64,000 nucleotides of DNA from Acidimicrobiia bacterium (GTDB lineage Bacteria; Actinomycetota; Acidimicrobiia; Acidimicrobiales; Bin134): contig JAJECA010000008.1 in NCBI GenBank assembly GCA_022822265.1, positions 1-64,000 of the forward strand, given 5' to 3'. The notes beneath the pieces are model-generated. The model was given only the letters and a program-made list of their open reading frames with translations, was not told the origin of the DNA and searched no databases. Of this stretch, positions 34,595 through 43,577 are shown piece by piece. Made by a program: the position numbers and the translations under genes. Every line of letters starts with the position of its first letter. Position 1 is the first letter of the stretch.

Positions 34595-35632
34595 ATGCGA
34601 ATCGGCATTTTGGGGGCGGCGTGGATCGGTCCGATGGGCCTCATCGAGCCGGCGAAAGAGGTCGATGGAGTGGAGGTGGCCGCGGTGGCGGCCCGCGATC
34701 GGGAGCGGGCTCGGGCTTACGCCGATGAACACGGCATTCCTCTGGTGTTCGACAGCTACGACGATCTGCTGGCCTCGGACGAGATCGACGCGGTGTACAA
34801 CCCGCTGCCCAACTCCCACCATGCCCGCTGGACAATCGCCGCGCTGGAGGCGGGAAAGCCGGTGCTTCTGGAAAAGCCGTTCACCGCCAATGCAGATGAG
34901 GCCCGCCAGGTGGCAGAGGCTGCTGAGCGCACCGGGCTAGTGGTGATGGAGGCTTATCATTGGCGCTTCCATCCCCAAGCCGATCGGGCTATAGCGCTGG
35001 TGGCCGATGGCGCGGTGGGGGAAGTGGCGCATGTGGAGGCCGCCATGGTGTTCCCATCGATGCACGGCCCCGACGACATTCGCTACCGCTACGACCTGGC
35101 CGGCGGCGCCCTAATGGACACCGGTTCCTATGCCCTCAGCAATCTGCGGGCTTTTGGCGAGCTTGAGGTGGTGCGGGCCGAAGCCGAGGAGATGGCCCCC
35201 GACGTGGACGTCCGCATGACCGCAGAGCTCCGCTATGTGGACCGCGGGGCCACCGCAGCCATCACCTCGGCGTTCACCGGCACCGATCGGAAGGCGGAGT
35301 TGGGCGATCCCGAAGCCGTGGACCCTGAGGCGTTCGAGTTCGAGTTCCAGGCCGATGTGGTGGTGACCGGCACCGAAGGGCGGCTCCTCATCGACAATCC
35401 GCTGGCGCCCATGTGGGGCAGCGGGCTGACGGTGGCTGATTCAAATGGAGAGGTAGTCCTTCAGGAAGCGGCCCAGCAGGTGGCCACCTATACCAGCCAG
35501 CTCCAGGCTTTTCGAGCTTGCGTCGAGAATGGCGGCCCCAACCTGTATCCGCCATCGGAGTCGATCAAGACTATGGAGTTGATCGACGCGGTCTACCGGG
35601 CCGCTGGATTACCGGTGCGGATGGGGATCTAG
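34595..35632 (+). CDS. Gfo/Idh/MocA family oxidoreductase
   Basis: A 345-residue NAD(P)-dependent dehydrogenase. The Rossmann start is MRIGILGAAWIGPMGLIEPA, with the family features DAVYNPLPNSHHARWTIAAL and GKPVLLEKPFTANADEARQV (the E-K-P motif with catalytic Lys). The substrate-side loop is MEAYHWRFHPQADRAI, and AGGALMDTGSYALSNLRAF holds the catalytic region. Substrates are usually cyclic polyols or sugars. It lies 13 bases behind the CysQ-like gene, and a TIM-barrel epimerase gene faces it, which fits a sugar or inositol derivative. Not assignable more closely. Confidence 0.92.
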   Translation: MRIGILGAAWIGPMGLIEPAKEVDGVEVAAVAARDRERARAYADEHGIPLVFDSYDDLLASDEIDAVYNPLPNSHHARWTIAALEAGKPVLLEKPFTANADEARQVAEAAERTGLVVMEAYHWRFHPQADRAIALVADGAVGEVAHVEAAMVFPSMHGPDDIRYRYDLAGGALMDTGSYALSNLRAFGELEVVRAEAEEMAPDVDVRMTAELRYVDRGATAAITSAFTGTDRKAELGDPEAVDPEAFEFEFQADVVVTGTEGRLLIDNPLAPMWGSGLTVADSNGEVVLQEAAQQVATYTSQLQAFRACVENGGPNLYPPSESIKTMELIDAVYRAAGLPVRMGI

Positions 35633-36457
35633 CTAACCGCCGGCGTCAGTGAGAACTTGACGGGTGGCATCTCCTAACAGCCGGGCAAAGCCCACCGGAC
35701 CCAGTGCCTCCAAGCGGCCCGAGTCGAACACCTCCAGTGTGAGGGGCGCTTGGCAGCCGGCACCTCGAATGGTCCGCAGCGCGCCGGTCAAGTCCATCGC
35801 CCCCTCACCGGGCACACAGCGGAGATACCGAGTCGCGAACGCCAAGTCATCAGGTGGCTCCACGGGGGCGTCGTTGAGCTGGATTGCCCCGATCAGATAG
35901 CCGGGAATCGAGCCAAAATCAGCAAAATCTCCGGGTCCGTAGAACACATGCCAAAAGTCCACGGTGAGCCCGCAGTTGGCCCGACCGGTGGCGGCCACCA
36001 CCTCGGCGCTGGCCAGCGGGTCGGGAACGGGCCGATTGCGGCTGAACTCCATGTACACGTCTACGCCGACCGAGGCCCCCTGGTCGGCCAGTTCGGCCAA
36101 GGCCTCCACCACCTGATCCCTGGTCGCCGAGCCCGGGCACACCAACAGCGAGTTCACCCCGGTGGCCCCCAGCGCGGCGGCCGCCTCGAACACCGCTTCT
36201 CGGGGAGCCTCCTCGTAGTAGGGCCCGCCGGGGTCGTCGGGTCCCACCCATACGATCACGGCGTCCATGTCCACGACCTCCAGACCGGCATCGCGAATGC
36301 GCCCGCCGATGGCCGGATCGGGCGGGTAGACCGCGGGCCACAACGTCAGCCCCGCGAACTCGCCCGCGACCGCGGCTTCCACCAGCACTTCGATAGGGGG
36401 ATTGTCCACAGAGCCCGAGCTGAGCACCAGATCGTCAGGGCCGAGGGTCACTCCCAT
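35633..36457 (-). CDS. Sugar phosphate isomerase/epimerase-like TIM-barrel protein
   Basis: ATG at 36457 (MGVTLGPDDLVLSSGS) is preferred over the frame start at 36502 because the longer form would overlap the divergent gene. The 274-residue product has the AP-endonuclease-2 fold pattern: LVEAAVAGEFAGLTLWPAVY, GVNSLLVCPGSATRDQVVEA, VDVYMEFSRNRPVPDP, CGLTVDFWHVFYGPGDF, AIQLNDAPVEPPDD and LTLEVFDSG. These strands carry the Glu/Asp/His that bind metal in xylose isomerase-like epimerases. It adjoins the Gfo/Idh-type dehydrogenase tail to tail, and the pair may act on one sugar. The substrate is unknown. Confidence 0.85.
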   Translation of the reverse strand: MGVTLGPDDLVLSSGSVDNPPIEVLVEAAVAGEFAGLTLWPAVYPPDPAIGGRIRDAGLEVVDMDAVIVWVGPDDPGGPYYEEAPREAVFEAAAALGATGVNSLLVCPGSATRDQVVEALAELADQGASVGVDVYMEFSRNRPVPDPLASAEVVAATGRANCGLTVDFWHVFYGPGDFADFGSIPGYLIGAIQLNDAPVEPPDDLAFATRYLRCVPGEGAMDLTGALRTIRGAGCQAPLTLEVFDSGRLEALGPVGFARLLGDATRQVLTDAGG

Positions 36458-36470
36458 AGCATGGCACCTC

Positions 36471-37442
36471 ATGTCCGCTGATCTCTCTACTGGCCACGCC
36501 ACTCATCCTGACGACGAGTTCCATCCGCCCACCTCCGACGACCCCTACTGGACCGAGACCTGCTGGTTCACCTTTGCCGCCCCCGAGCACAAGCTGTCGG
36601 GCCAGCTCTACCCATTTTTCCGACCCAACCAGGGGGTCACATCCGGGGGAGCGTTCTTCTGGGACACCGGCGGCGACCAGATCTGGAACTGCCGCTACGC
36701 CAAGAACTTCTGGCACCTGCCGCTGCCCGACCAGCCGTTGAGCGACATCGAGCTGCCCAACGGAATCCGCTACCAGGCGATCGAGCCTCTCAAGCAGTAC
36801 CGGATCAGATTCCTGTGCCAAGACGACGGGGAGGCCGAGGTAGACCTGACATTCACCGCGGTGTGCCCGCCCAACTATCTGGGGGACGGCCACCTCGACC
36901 AGCCGGGCCGCTATCAAGGCACCATCCGGCTAGGCGACGATATCTGCGAGGTGGACGCCTACGGGATGAGGGACCGGTCGTGGGGACCGCGCAGCCAGTT
37001 CGGCGCCACGCTCCACGGCGCGGTTCGGGGTGGCTACAGCTATGCCACTGCATCGGACACCGACGGCTTCCACGCCCTGACCATGGCCTACGGAGAGGGG
37101 GATGACCCCGACTGCATTGTGATCCACGGCTACTACCTGCGTGATGGCGAATACTCCCGACTGGTGCCCGGCCAGGGGCAGCGCGACGTGCTGGAGCGCG
37201 ATCCCAGCACCGGCGCTCCCACCGTGGTGCATATCACGGCCACCGACGAGCTAGGCCGCAGCCTTGAGGCCACAAGTAGGGCCGTCAACAGGATTGGCGT
37301 GCACCTCAACCCCAACCTGTGGACTTGGAACTGCCTCAGCGAGTGGACGTTCGGGAACGCGGTTGGCTGGGGCGAAGACCACGACAACTGGAGTGCGGCT
37401 GGCTATCGCCGCTTCGTCCGGGGCCACCTCGGATTGGACTGA
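36471..37442 (+). CDS. Conserved protein with CrtC/AttH-like (DUF7064/7065) lipocalin-type domains
   Basis: The frame opens at 36402, but ATG at 36471 (MSADLSTGHATHPDDEFHPP) avoids the divergent gene and fits the family; 323 residues. Visible pattern: DPYWTETCWFTFAAPEHKLS, a beta-rich first half, then ICEVDAYGMRDRSWGPRSQF. The last motif, G-M-R-D-x-S-W-G-x-R, is the signature of the DUF7064/7065 and hydroxyneurosporene synthase-like group. These are common in actinobacteria with steroid or aromatic degradation genes, but no reaction is established. Trp-rich overall. It is alone on its strand between two minus-strand genes. Confidence 0.75.
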   Translation: MSADLSTGHATHPDDEFHPPTSDDPYWTETCWFTFAAPEHKLSGQLYPFFRPNQGVTSGGAFFWDTGGDQIWNCRYAKNFWHLPLPDQPLSDIELPNGIRYQAIEPLKQYRIRFLCQDDGEAEVDLTFTAVCPPNYLGDGHLDQPGRYQGTIRLGDDICEVDAYGMRDRSWGPRSQFGATLHGAVRGGYSYATASDTDGFHALTMAYGEGDDPDCIVIHGYYLRDGEYSRLVPGQGQRDVLERDPSTGAPTVVHITATDELGRSLEATSRAVNRIGVHLNPNLWTWNCLSEWTFGNAVGWGEDHDNWSAAGYRRFVRGHLGLD

Positions 37443-37448
37443 GTGCCC

Positions 37449-38771
37449 TCAGCCCCCCTCGCGGTAGTCGGCCAGCTCGACACCATCGATGAGGTCGGCG
37501 AATTCCGGGGTGACTCCAGCACCGGGGCGACCAGCCAGGCTGGCCAGGAAGAATGACGTTGCCAAGTGCTTTAGGGCAGCGTGCATGGCGAGGGGGTCAG
37601 CGTTTTCCGGCGTGCATCCGTCTTCGGCCCGGGCTACCTGCTCAGCGCCGAGGAGAGGTTCGAGCATGCCCAGACCGCCTCCCGCAAGTATGACGGGACA
37701 GCTATCGGTGAAGCTGTTGTGGCCGGCCTGAGCCAGGTTGACGAAGGTCTTGGGTCCGGGGGCTGAGTCGTAACTTTCCAGGCTTCTATCGGTGGGCACG
37801 GTGAGATCCAATTCTGCCACCACCACCAGAATCGGCTTGTCGGTGGCCTCCGCGGGAGCCTCCCCGCCGCCGGCCAGCGGCAAGGCGGCCAAGACGGACT
37901 CATTGGCCAATGCGTCCAGCGCAGTTCTGGCACCGGCAGAATGGCCGATCACTCCCACCCTGTCGGTGTTGACGGCGTCTCCGAGTGCCGATTCCAGGGC
38001 AGCCAGGGTGTTGGCCACATCGGTTTGGTCTTTCTCGGGGTTGGACTCTGCGGTTCCGAATGCCTGGGCAGGGAGATTCCTGTGAATGTGTTCAGGCGAG
38101 GCCACGATGAAGCCGTGGGAAGCCAAATGAGTAGTCAAGAAGATGGCAACGTCGCGGTGGCCCCCAAACCCGTGGCTGTAGATGACCACCGGATAGGGCC
38201 CCCCGTCGGCCAGCGGTGCGTCGCGATGGGAGTTGGTCTCGACCGCGCTCTGCATGCTCTCGGGGATCAGAGCTCGGAAAGCGGCCGGAATGGCCTGTGC
38301 GGAGTCATAGACCTCCGTTTCCAAACCGGCTACCGCGGCAGAATCGGCGGGGTACCAGACCGAAAGGGGCTGTTCGCCGGGTTCTTCTCCCAGCTCAAGG
38401 GTTCTCACCCCTACGGATAGGTCGCCGAACTCGGTGAAGACCTGGAGGGGAGCGGACGTGGGCGCCGGGGTGGGTTGTGGCGTCGGCTCGGGAGTCGGCA
38501 CTGATGCCTCCGTGGGTTCAGGTACGGGCGTCGGTGCCTCGGTGGGTTGAGGTCCGGGCGTAACCGCTGGCGTGGGTGCTTCGGTTGGCGCCGGCGCCTC
38601 GGTCGGGGCGGGCGTGGGTGCCACGGTGGGCTGCTCGACGGCGGGCGCGGCGGGCTGCGAATCGTCATCGTCGGAGGAGCACCCTGCGGCGAGAAGAGCC
38701 AGGACAAGCCCGAGGGCGATGCAGACGGCGAGCGCCCTGCGCTTGAATAGTCCAGGTTTACTTGGTTCCAC
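37449..38771 (-). CDS. Secreted lipoprotein, alpha/beta hydrolase with Pro/Thr-rich linker
   Basis: A 440-residue lipoprotein from GTG at 38771. The signal peptide RRALAVCIALGLVLALLAAGC gives lipobox Cys31. A low-complexity segment of about 65 residues follows, built from repeats of the type PTEAP/PEPTP. The catalytic domain begins near residue 105 and has an oxyanion segment YPVVIYSHGFGG and the nucleophile in VGVIGHSAGARTALDAL, as in platelet-activating-factor acetylhydrolase-like enzymes. The later VVVAELDLTVPTDRS region could supply the Asp, and LAQAGHNSFTDSC the His. It would hydrolyse an ester outside the cell. An alternative ATG at 38795 overlaps the start codon of the divergent gene, which is why the GTG is preferred. 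Confidence 0.82.
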   Translation of the reverse strand: MEPSKPGLFKRRALAVCIALGLVLALLAAGCSSDDDDSQPAAPAVEQPTVAPTPAPTEAPAPTEAPTPAVTPGPQPTEAPTPVPEPTEASVPTPEPTPQPTPAPTSAPLQVFTEFGDLSVGVRTLELGEEPGEQPLSVWYPADSAAVAGLETEVYDSAQAIPAAFRALIPESMQSAVETNSHRDAPLADGGPYPVVIYSHGFGGHRDVAIFLTTHLASHGFIVASPEHIHRNLPAQAFGTAESNPEKDQTDVANTLAALESALGDAVNTDRVGVIGHSAGARTALDALANESVLAALPLAGGGEAPAEATDKPILVVVAELDLTVPTDRSLESYDSAPGPKTFVNLAQAGHNSFTDSCPVILAGGGLGMLEPLLGAEQVARAEDGCTPENADPLAMHAALKHLATSFFLASLAGRPGAGVTPEFADLIDGVELADYREGG

Positions 38772-38793
38772 CTGAGAAGAATAAGCTCCGAAC

Positions 38794-39960
38794 ATGGGCC
38801 GAAAGTACAAGGTAATCAGCGCTGATGGGCATGTGGAGACGCCGCCCGATGTATTCGTGAAGTATGTCCCTGAGAGGTGGAAGGACCGGGCACCCCGTTT
38901 GATCCACCTGCCCGAAGGGGGAGAGGGTTGGCTCATTGAGGGCCAACCACTGCTTCGCAACGGCCAGAACATCGCCGGGCGCGACAAGGTGAAGTTCTCC
39001 GGCGGTACCTATTTCAACTCCGACGGCAGTCCTGCCGAAGGTGCCGGTCCCGCCGAGCAGCGCCTCCGGGAGCAAGATCTCGACGGCATCGATGCCGAGG
39101 TGCTGTTCCCACCGGTGTTCGCCAGCCGATTCCTCGAGGGCATCAAAGACCCCGACGTGTACCGCTCCATGATCCGGGCCTACAACACCTTTTTGGCCCA
39201 TGACTACTGCTCGGTAGCCCCCGACCGGCTCATCGGCAACGCGGTGACCCCCATCACCGACATCGACCACGCGGTTGAGGAACTGGAGTTCGTCGCCGAG
39301 GCCGGCTTGCCCTCGGTGGCGTTCTACAACTTCCCCAACGGCACTCCCTATGCCGACCCGGTGGACGACCGCTTTTGGGAGAAGAGCCTGGAACTGGGCC
39401 TCAAGCTGGCCCCCCACTTCGGCTTCGGAGCGGGGCAGGCCCCGCCCCAATCAGCGGCCAAGGGAACGTCCGACAGCCCATGGGCTTCCGCTCTGGTGCA
39501 GCGGGCCGGCAATCACTCCCCGGTTTACTGCATGGCCCAGCTCATCGCCGCGGGAGTGCTGGAGCGGTTCCCGGAGATCAAGTTCTACTTCGCCGAGACC
39601 AACGCCAGCTGGTTGCCGGGCACGCTCTATTTTATGGACGACAACTACGAGCTGTTCGGCGACTGGTTCAAGGTCAAGTACGAGCGCAAGCCCAGCGAGC
39701 AGATACTCGACCACTTCCACTTCAGCGTGATCCGCGACCCGGTGGTGTTCGACATGGTCGACATCATCCCGTGGGACAACATCATGTGGGGCACCGACTT
39801 CCCCCACTCGGTGGGCTCGTTCCCCGACTCCCAGGAGTTCATCGAAGAGAACTTCACCAAGGTGGACGATTCGATATCCCGCAAGGTGCTGCTGGAGAAC
39901 CCGGCCAAATACTTCGACTTGGACCTCGACGCCGACATCACCGAGACGCCGGCGGCCTGA
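38794..39960 (+). CDS. Amidohydrolase-2 family hydrolase
   Basis: A 388-residue metal-dependent hydrolase, third of its superfamily here. MGRKYKVISADGHVETPPDV gives the metal-binding D-x-H at the start. Then come DLDGIDAEVLFPPVFA, AYNTFLAHDYCSVAPDRLIG, KLAPHFGFGAGQ, YFAETNASWLPGTLYFMDDN, and IMWGTDFPHSVGSFPDS with the late Asp and His. The family includes decarboxylases and ring hydrolases. Its ATG (38794-38796) overlaps in antisense the ATG at 38795 of the lipoprotein frame, so a promoter pair must be very close and transcripts are probably leaderless on this side. The substrate is unknown. Confidence 0.87.
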   Translation: MGRKYKVISADGHVETPPDVFVKYVPERWKDRAPRLIHLPEGGEGWLIEGQPLLRNGQNIAGRDKVKFSGGTYFNSDGSPAEGAGPAEQRLREQDLDGIDAEVLFPPVFASRFLEGIKDPDVYRSMIRAYNTFLAHDYCSVAPDRLIGNAVTPITDIDHAVEELEFVAEAGLPSVAFYNFPNGTPYADPVDDRFWEKSLELGLKLAPHFGFGAGQAPPQSAAKGTSDSPWASALVQRAGNHSPVYCMAQLIAAGVLERFPEIKFYFAETNASWLPGTLYFMDDNYELFGDWFKVKYERKPSEQILDHFHFSVIRDPVVFDMVDIIPWDNIMWGTDFPHSVGSFPDSQEFIEENFTKVDDSISRKVLLENPAKYFDLDLDADITETPAA

Positions 39961-39974
39961 CCCTCGGCTGGAGT

Positions 39975-41099
39975 TCAGCTCAGGTCGAGCACGCCTCGGG
40001 CCAATTTCCCGGCCTCAAGGTCATCGAACGCCTTGTCTAGCTCGGCGAGGTCATAGGTGGCTGAAACCAGCTCGTCGAGCAGCAGGCGGCCGTCTAGGTA
40101 CAAGTCGACCAGCGCGGGGATGTCGAACGCGGGGCGGGCTGATCCGTAGCGGCAGCCCATGATCGACTTGTTCTGGTAGAGCTTGAACGGAGCAAGTTCC
40201 ATCACCGCGTCCATGCCGGCTACTCCCAAGATCACCATGTTGCCGCCGGGGCGCAGCATCTCCACCGCGTCCATCATGAGTGAGGTGTGGCCCACGCACT
40301 CCACCGAGCAGTCCACCCCGCCTCTGGTGAGCTCCCGCACGGTATCGACCGACGGGTCTTGGCCGGAGTCGACGAAGTGGGTGGCGCCGAATTGGCGGGC
40401 GAATCCCTCCTTGGCCGGGTTGTTGTCGACCGCGATGATCTTGGTGGCACCGGCTATGCGGGCGGCCTGGATCACATTGAGGCCGATGCCCCCTACGCCG
40501 ATCACCGCCACGCTGTCGCCCCGGTACACCTGGGCCCGGTTGAAGATGGCACCGGTGCCGGTGAGCACACCGCAGCCGATGAGGCAGGCGCTTGTGAACG
40601 GCACCCGGTTGTCGATGGCCACCACTTGGCCCTGGCCCACCACAACCTCCTCGGCAAACACGCCGGTGTTGGCAAAGCCCATGATTTCCTCGCCCTGGTA
40701 GGTGAAATAGGCCGGCAGGTCGCCGGGGCCGGGCTCCTCGCCGGTCTCGTTGCGCTTGGCGATGGCTGCCCCCAGCTTGGAGTTCTGGCACAGGGTGGGA
40801 TGGCCGGTGGCGCACACCGAGCAGTGGCCGCAGTTGTCGATGGTGGCGATCACCACATGATCCCCGACATCGACGGTGGTCACGTCGCTGCCCACCGCCA
40901 CGACCTGGCCGGCACCCTCATGGCCCATCACGAACGGTGGTGAGAACATCTGTCCAAAGGTCCCATTGATCACCGACACGTCGGAGTGGCACACCCCGGC
41001 TGCCCCGATCCGCACCCGCACTTGGTGGGACTCGAGCTCGGTTACTCCGAGACCATCGACCACAACTGCGCCCTCACCGTCGAACAAGATGCCCCGCAT
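39975..41099 (-). CDS. Zinc-dependent alcohol dehydrogenase (class III-like MDR)
   Basis: A 374-residue medium-chain dehydrogenase. Catalytic zinc ligands: Cys in VCHSDVSVINGT, His in MGHEGAGQVVAVGSDV, and the later Cys in SACLIGCGVLTGTGA. The structural zinc site is NCGHCSVCATGHPTLC. The NAD-binding loop is VAVIGVGGIGLNVIQAARI followed by IIAVDNNPAKEG. The GCGVLTGTGA and YGSARP segments resemble the S-hydroxymethyl- or mycothiol-dependent formaldehyde dehydrogenase group as well as aryl alcohol dehydrogenases, so a formaldehyde role is possible but not shown. It lies 19 bases upstream of nothing else on its strand except the NIPSNAP-like gene that precedes it. Confidence 0.93.
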   Translation of the reverse strand: MRGILFDGEGAVVVDGLGVTELESHQVRVRIGAAGVCHSDVSVINGTFGQMFSPPFVMGHEGAGQVVAVGSDVTTVDVGDHVVIATIDNCGHCSVCATGHPTLCQNSKLGAAIAKRNETGEEPGPGDLPAYFTYQGEEIMGFANTGVFAEEVVVGQGQVVAIDNRVPFTSACLIGCGVLTGTGAIFNRAQVYRGDSVAVIGVGGIGLNVIQAARIAGATKIIAVDNNPAKEGFARQFGATHFVDSGQDPSVDTVRELTRGGVDCSVECVGHTSLMMDAVEMLRPGGNMVILGVAGMDAVMELAPFKLYQNKSIMGCRYGSARPAFDIPALVDLYLDGRLLLDELVSATYDLAELDKAFDDLEAGKLARGVLDLS

Positions 41100-41118
41100 A
41101 GCTGATGCTCCTCTCTGC

Positions 41119-41862
41119 CTAGTTCCGATTGATATACGTGTCGTCTTCGTAGGCCTCGGGGCCGGTGAGCGTGCCGGGGGCCGGGGTCATCAGCTCCTCG
41201 CGAAAGCGGGTGGTGAACTGCTGGGCCGTGGCCCGCCAAGCCACAAGCCGGTCGTCGCCGTCGACCCCCTCGGCGAATCCACTGGCCGCGTCGGCGGCCT
41301 TGTTCAACCGGATGTAGGCCTCCGGAGTGGCGGCCCATACGGTGCACACCTCGTAGTCGTGGTGCAGCACCTCCCAAAGCCCCATGCAGGTGTAGCCGTA
41401 GTCGGCGGCAGCAGGCAGGTAGTCGCGGGCCATGGCGGCCAGGTAGTCACGGGCCGACCCCGGCCGCACCTCGGTCAGCTCGTGGATGTACAGAGTGCCC
41501 CGCACCTCTCCGGCCAATACCGACGCCACTGGGGGCGATTCGGGTACCGAGCCCAGCACCCGGTCGTATCCTCCCGTGCGGAGCTTGTAGGCCTCTTCCC
41601 ACCACTCGTCGAGCAGGTCGTTGGACTTCCGCTTGAGGTTGAGCCTGTCCACCCGCTCTAGCCATCCGTCCCATCCGCCGGAGTCCCAGAGATTCACCAC
41701 CTGGGGCCAGCGGGCGGTGATCCCCATGGTGTACCAGGTGCCGAGCAGTTCGAAGCCGACCCGGGCGTCGCGATTCTGGATTTTGATGTGCTCCATGTAC
41801 GGCCATGCCGCCTGACCGGTGATGTCGACGTACTCGTGCAGGATGATCTCTCGCTGGGCCAC
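41119..41862 (-). CDS. Two-domain ferredoxin-fold (NIPSNAP/Dabb-like) protein
   Basis: A 247-residue protein made of two similar halves. The first has REIILHEYVDITGQAAWPYM and FELLGTWYTMGITARWPQVV; the second has GTLYIHELTEVRPGSARDYL and YGYTCMGLWEVLHHDYEVCT. Each half has the strand-helix-strand layout of NIPSNAP or dimeric alpha/beta barrel domains, with many Trp and Tyr. Such proteins are common in actinobacterial degradation clusters without a known reaction. It ends 19 bases before the alcohol dehydrogenase start on the same strand, so the two are probably one transcript. Confidence 0.75.
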   Translation of the reverse strand: MAQREIILHEYVDITGQAAWPYMEHIKIQNRDARVGFELLGTWYTMGITARWPQVVNLWDSGGWDGWLERVDRLNLKRKSNDLLDEWWEEAYKLRTGGYDRVLGSVPESPPVASVLAGEVRGTLYIHELTEVRPGSARDYLAAMARDYLPAAADYGYTCMGLWEVLHHDYEVCTVWAATPEAYIRLNKAADAASGFAEGVDGDDRLVAWRATAQQFTTRFREELMTPAPGTLTGPEAYEDDTYINRN

Positions 41863-41901
41863 GGGCAGGACACTACTGCCAATCTGCTAGACCACCTACC
41901 C

Positions 41902-43185
41902 ATGAAGCGAAGCTCGATGGCCGCCGGGTTGGCTGCTGCACTGGTCGTCTGCGTGCTGCTGGCTGGGGGGTGCAGCGACTCTCCCAGCGACTTGGCTTCC
42001 CAAGAGGGGGGCTCGCTGGGCATTGTGCGGGTCGGTCCCGGCCAAGGAGTGCAAATTCGGTCTATAAGCACGCTCACCACTCGGTCCGACGAGCCGACTC
42101 AGATGACCGTCAGACACGCGGTCGCCTTTGCGCTTGAGGACCACGGCCCAATCCACGGGCGATTCGCCGTCGAACTGGGCGAACCTCTCGATGGCCGCTG
42201 CTCGGCCGATGGCGGGCGGGCCGCAGCCGAGGAAGTGGTGGCTGACGGATCTGTAGTGGGGGTCGTCGGTCCTTCGTGTTCAGTGACGGCTACCGAAGCT
42301 GCCCCGCTGATAACCGCGGCAGGCATGGTTCTGATCTCGCCTTCCAACACCTCGCCCGTCCTAACCTCGAACCTTGCCGGCGTCCCAGGCGACCACTATT
42401 TCCAGGGGTACTACCGCACTGCCCACAACGACCTTTATCAGGGCAGGGCGGTAGCAGCCTTCGTCCACGAAGAACTTGGCCACGAGCGGGTTGCCGCGAT
42501 CCACGTCGGCGATCCCTACACCGAGGGACTAGCCCAGGCTTTTAAGGACGCTTTTGAGGAGCGTGGGGGTGTTGTCACCGGGTTCATCGAGATGGACCCC
42601 GCAGCAACCGACCTGTCTTCCTTGCTGACCCAGGTATCAAGCGGATCACCCGAGGCCTTGTTCATGCCTCTATACAGTGAGGAAGGCAGCAGGCTTGGCG
42701 AACAGGCCCGGCAATTCGGCGGTTTGGAGGACTTGACGCTGATCGGGGCCGACTCGCTGCTCTCCAGCCAATTCCTGAGCCAGGAGTTCACCCGAGGGAT
42801 GTACGTGTCCGGACCCGATCTGCGCTTCGGTGAGAATGCCAATTGGGCTACAGGGGCAAATGCTGAACAGATCATCCAGCGTTTTGTGACGCGGGTCGGA
42901 GAGCCACCTGACAATGCCTTCTGGGCCCATGCATACGATGCGACCACCCTGCTCTTGGATGCCATCACGGCCTCGTCTCATCTCGAAGGACGAGAACTCG
43001 TTATCGACCGGGCGGGTGTCCGTCGGCACCTGAACCAGGTAGAGGGTGTGGAGGGGGTTATCGGCACCATCGCCTGCGATGGGTTCGGGGATTGCAGCCC
43101 GGGAAAGATCTCCATCATTTTGCATCTAGAACCCGATCAGCCTGAGGCTTCTCGCAGCAACGTTGTCTACGAGTTCTCTCCTTGA
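41902..43185 (+). CDS. Periplasmic-type substrate-binding lipoprotein (LivJ/branched-chain type)
   Basis: ATG at 41902 gives 427 residues with a lipoprotein signal: KRSSMAAGLAAALVVCVLLA followed by GGC, lipobox Cys24. The mature part has the two-lobe type 1 ligand-binding fold: CSADGGRAAAEEVVADGSVV, GVVGPSCSVTATEAAPLI, AAGMVLISPSNTSPVLT, AAFVHEELGHERVAAIHVGD, and FEERGGVVTGFIEMDP. The last segment is the classic linker of amino-acid-binding proteins. It would capture an amino acid or a related small molecule at the cell surface. No ABC permease or ATPase of this class is adjacent, so it may be an orphan receptor. Confidence 0.88.
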   Translation: MKRSSMAAGLAAALVVCVLLAGGCSDSPSDLASQEGGSLGIVRVGPGQGVQIRSISTLTTRSDEPTQMTVRHAVAFALEDHGPIHGRFAVELGEPLDGRCSADGGRAAAEEVVADGSVVGVVGPSCSVTATEAAPLITAAGMVLISPSNTSPVLTSNLAGVPGDHYFQGYYRTAHNDLYQGRAVAAFVHEELGHERVAAIHVGDPYTEGLAQAFKDAFEERGGVVTGFIEMDPAATDLSSLLTQVSSGSPEALFMPLYSEEGSRLGEQARQFGGLEDLTLIGADSLLSSQFLSQEFTRGMYVSGPDLRFGENANWATGANAEQIIQRFVTRVGEPPDNAFWAHAYDATTLLLDAITASSHLEGRELVIDRAGVRRHLNQVEGVEGVIGTIACDGFGDCSPGKISIILHLEPDQPEASRSNVVYEFSP

Positions 43186-43193
43186 GATCCCCC

Positions 43194-43496
43194 TCAGCCG
43201 AGGAGGGCCACCACCACAACCAGGACGATCACCGCGACGAGGGCTACTGAGGCCAGCAGCATGGCTCCGGGCAGACGCCGGCCGAACAGTCGGATCATGC
43301 GTCGGCCGGGAATGGGCGAGGCCGGCTCGTTTAGGGGCACTCCTCGGGGGGCAACGGCGATGCCGGGAGGGTCGATGCCGGTCTGCTCCCCGTCGCGGAC
43401 CTTCTCGGTCCACTTTGAGCCGTTCCACCAACGGGCCTCATGCCGCCCGAATGGGTCGATGTGCCATGAGGCCTCGGGCTCGGGGTTCGCAGCCAC
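43194..43496 (-). CDS. DUF2510-domain membrane protein
   Basis: A 100-residue protein. The N-terminal half has the DUF2510 pattern WHIDPFGRHEARWWNGSKWT, the actinobacterial version of the W-x-x-D-P-x-G...RWWDG-x-x-W-T motif. The C-terminus is one hydrophobic helix (AMLLASVALVAVIVLVVVVA) that would anchor it in the membrane. The function of the domain is unknown. Its presence is one reason to think of an actinobacterium. It is convergent with the binding-protein gene, with 8 bases between. Confidence 0.85.
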   Translation of the reverse strand: MAANPEPEASWHIDPFGRHEARWWNGSKWTEKVRDGEQTGIDPPGIAVAPRGVPLNEPASPIPGRRMIRLFGRRLPGAMLLASVALVAVIVLVVVVALLG

Positions 43497-43577
43497 CTTG
43501 CGCTGAGTCTAACCAGACGAATGGCGCCGTGGTCACGCCGGTCGGGATCGCTGCGAACCAGTAGACCACGGGGCAAA

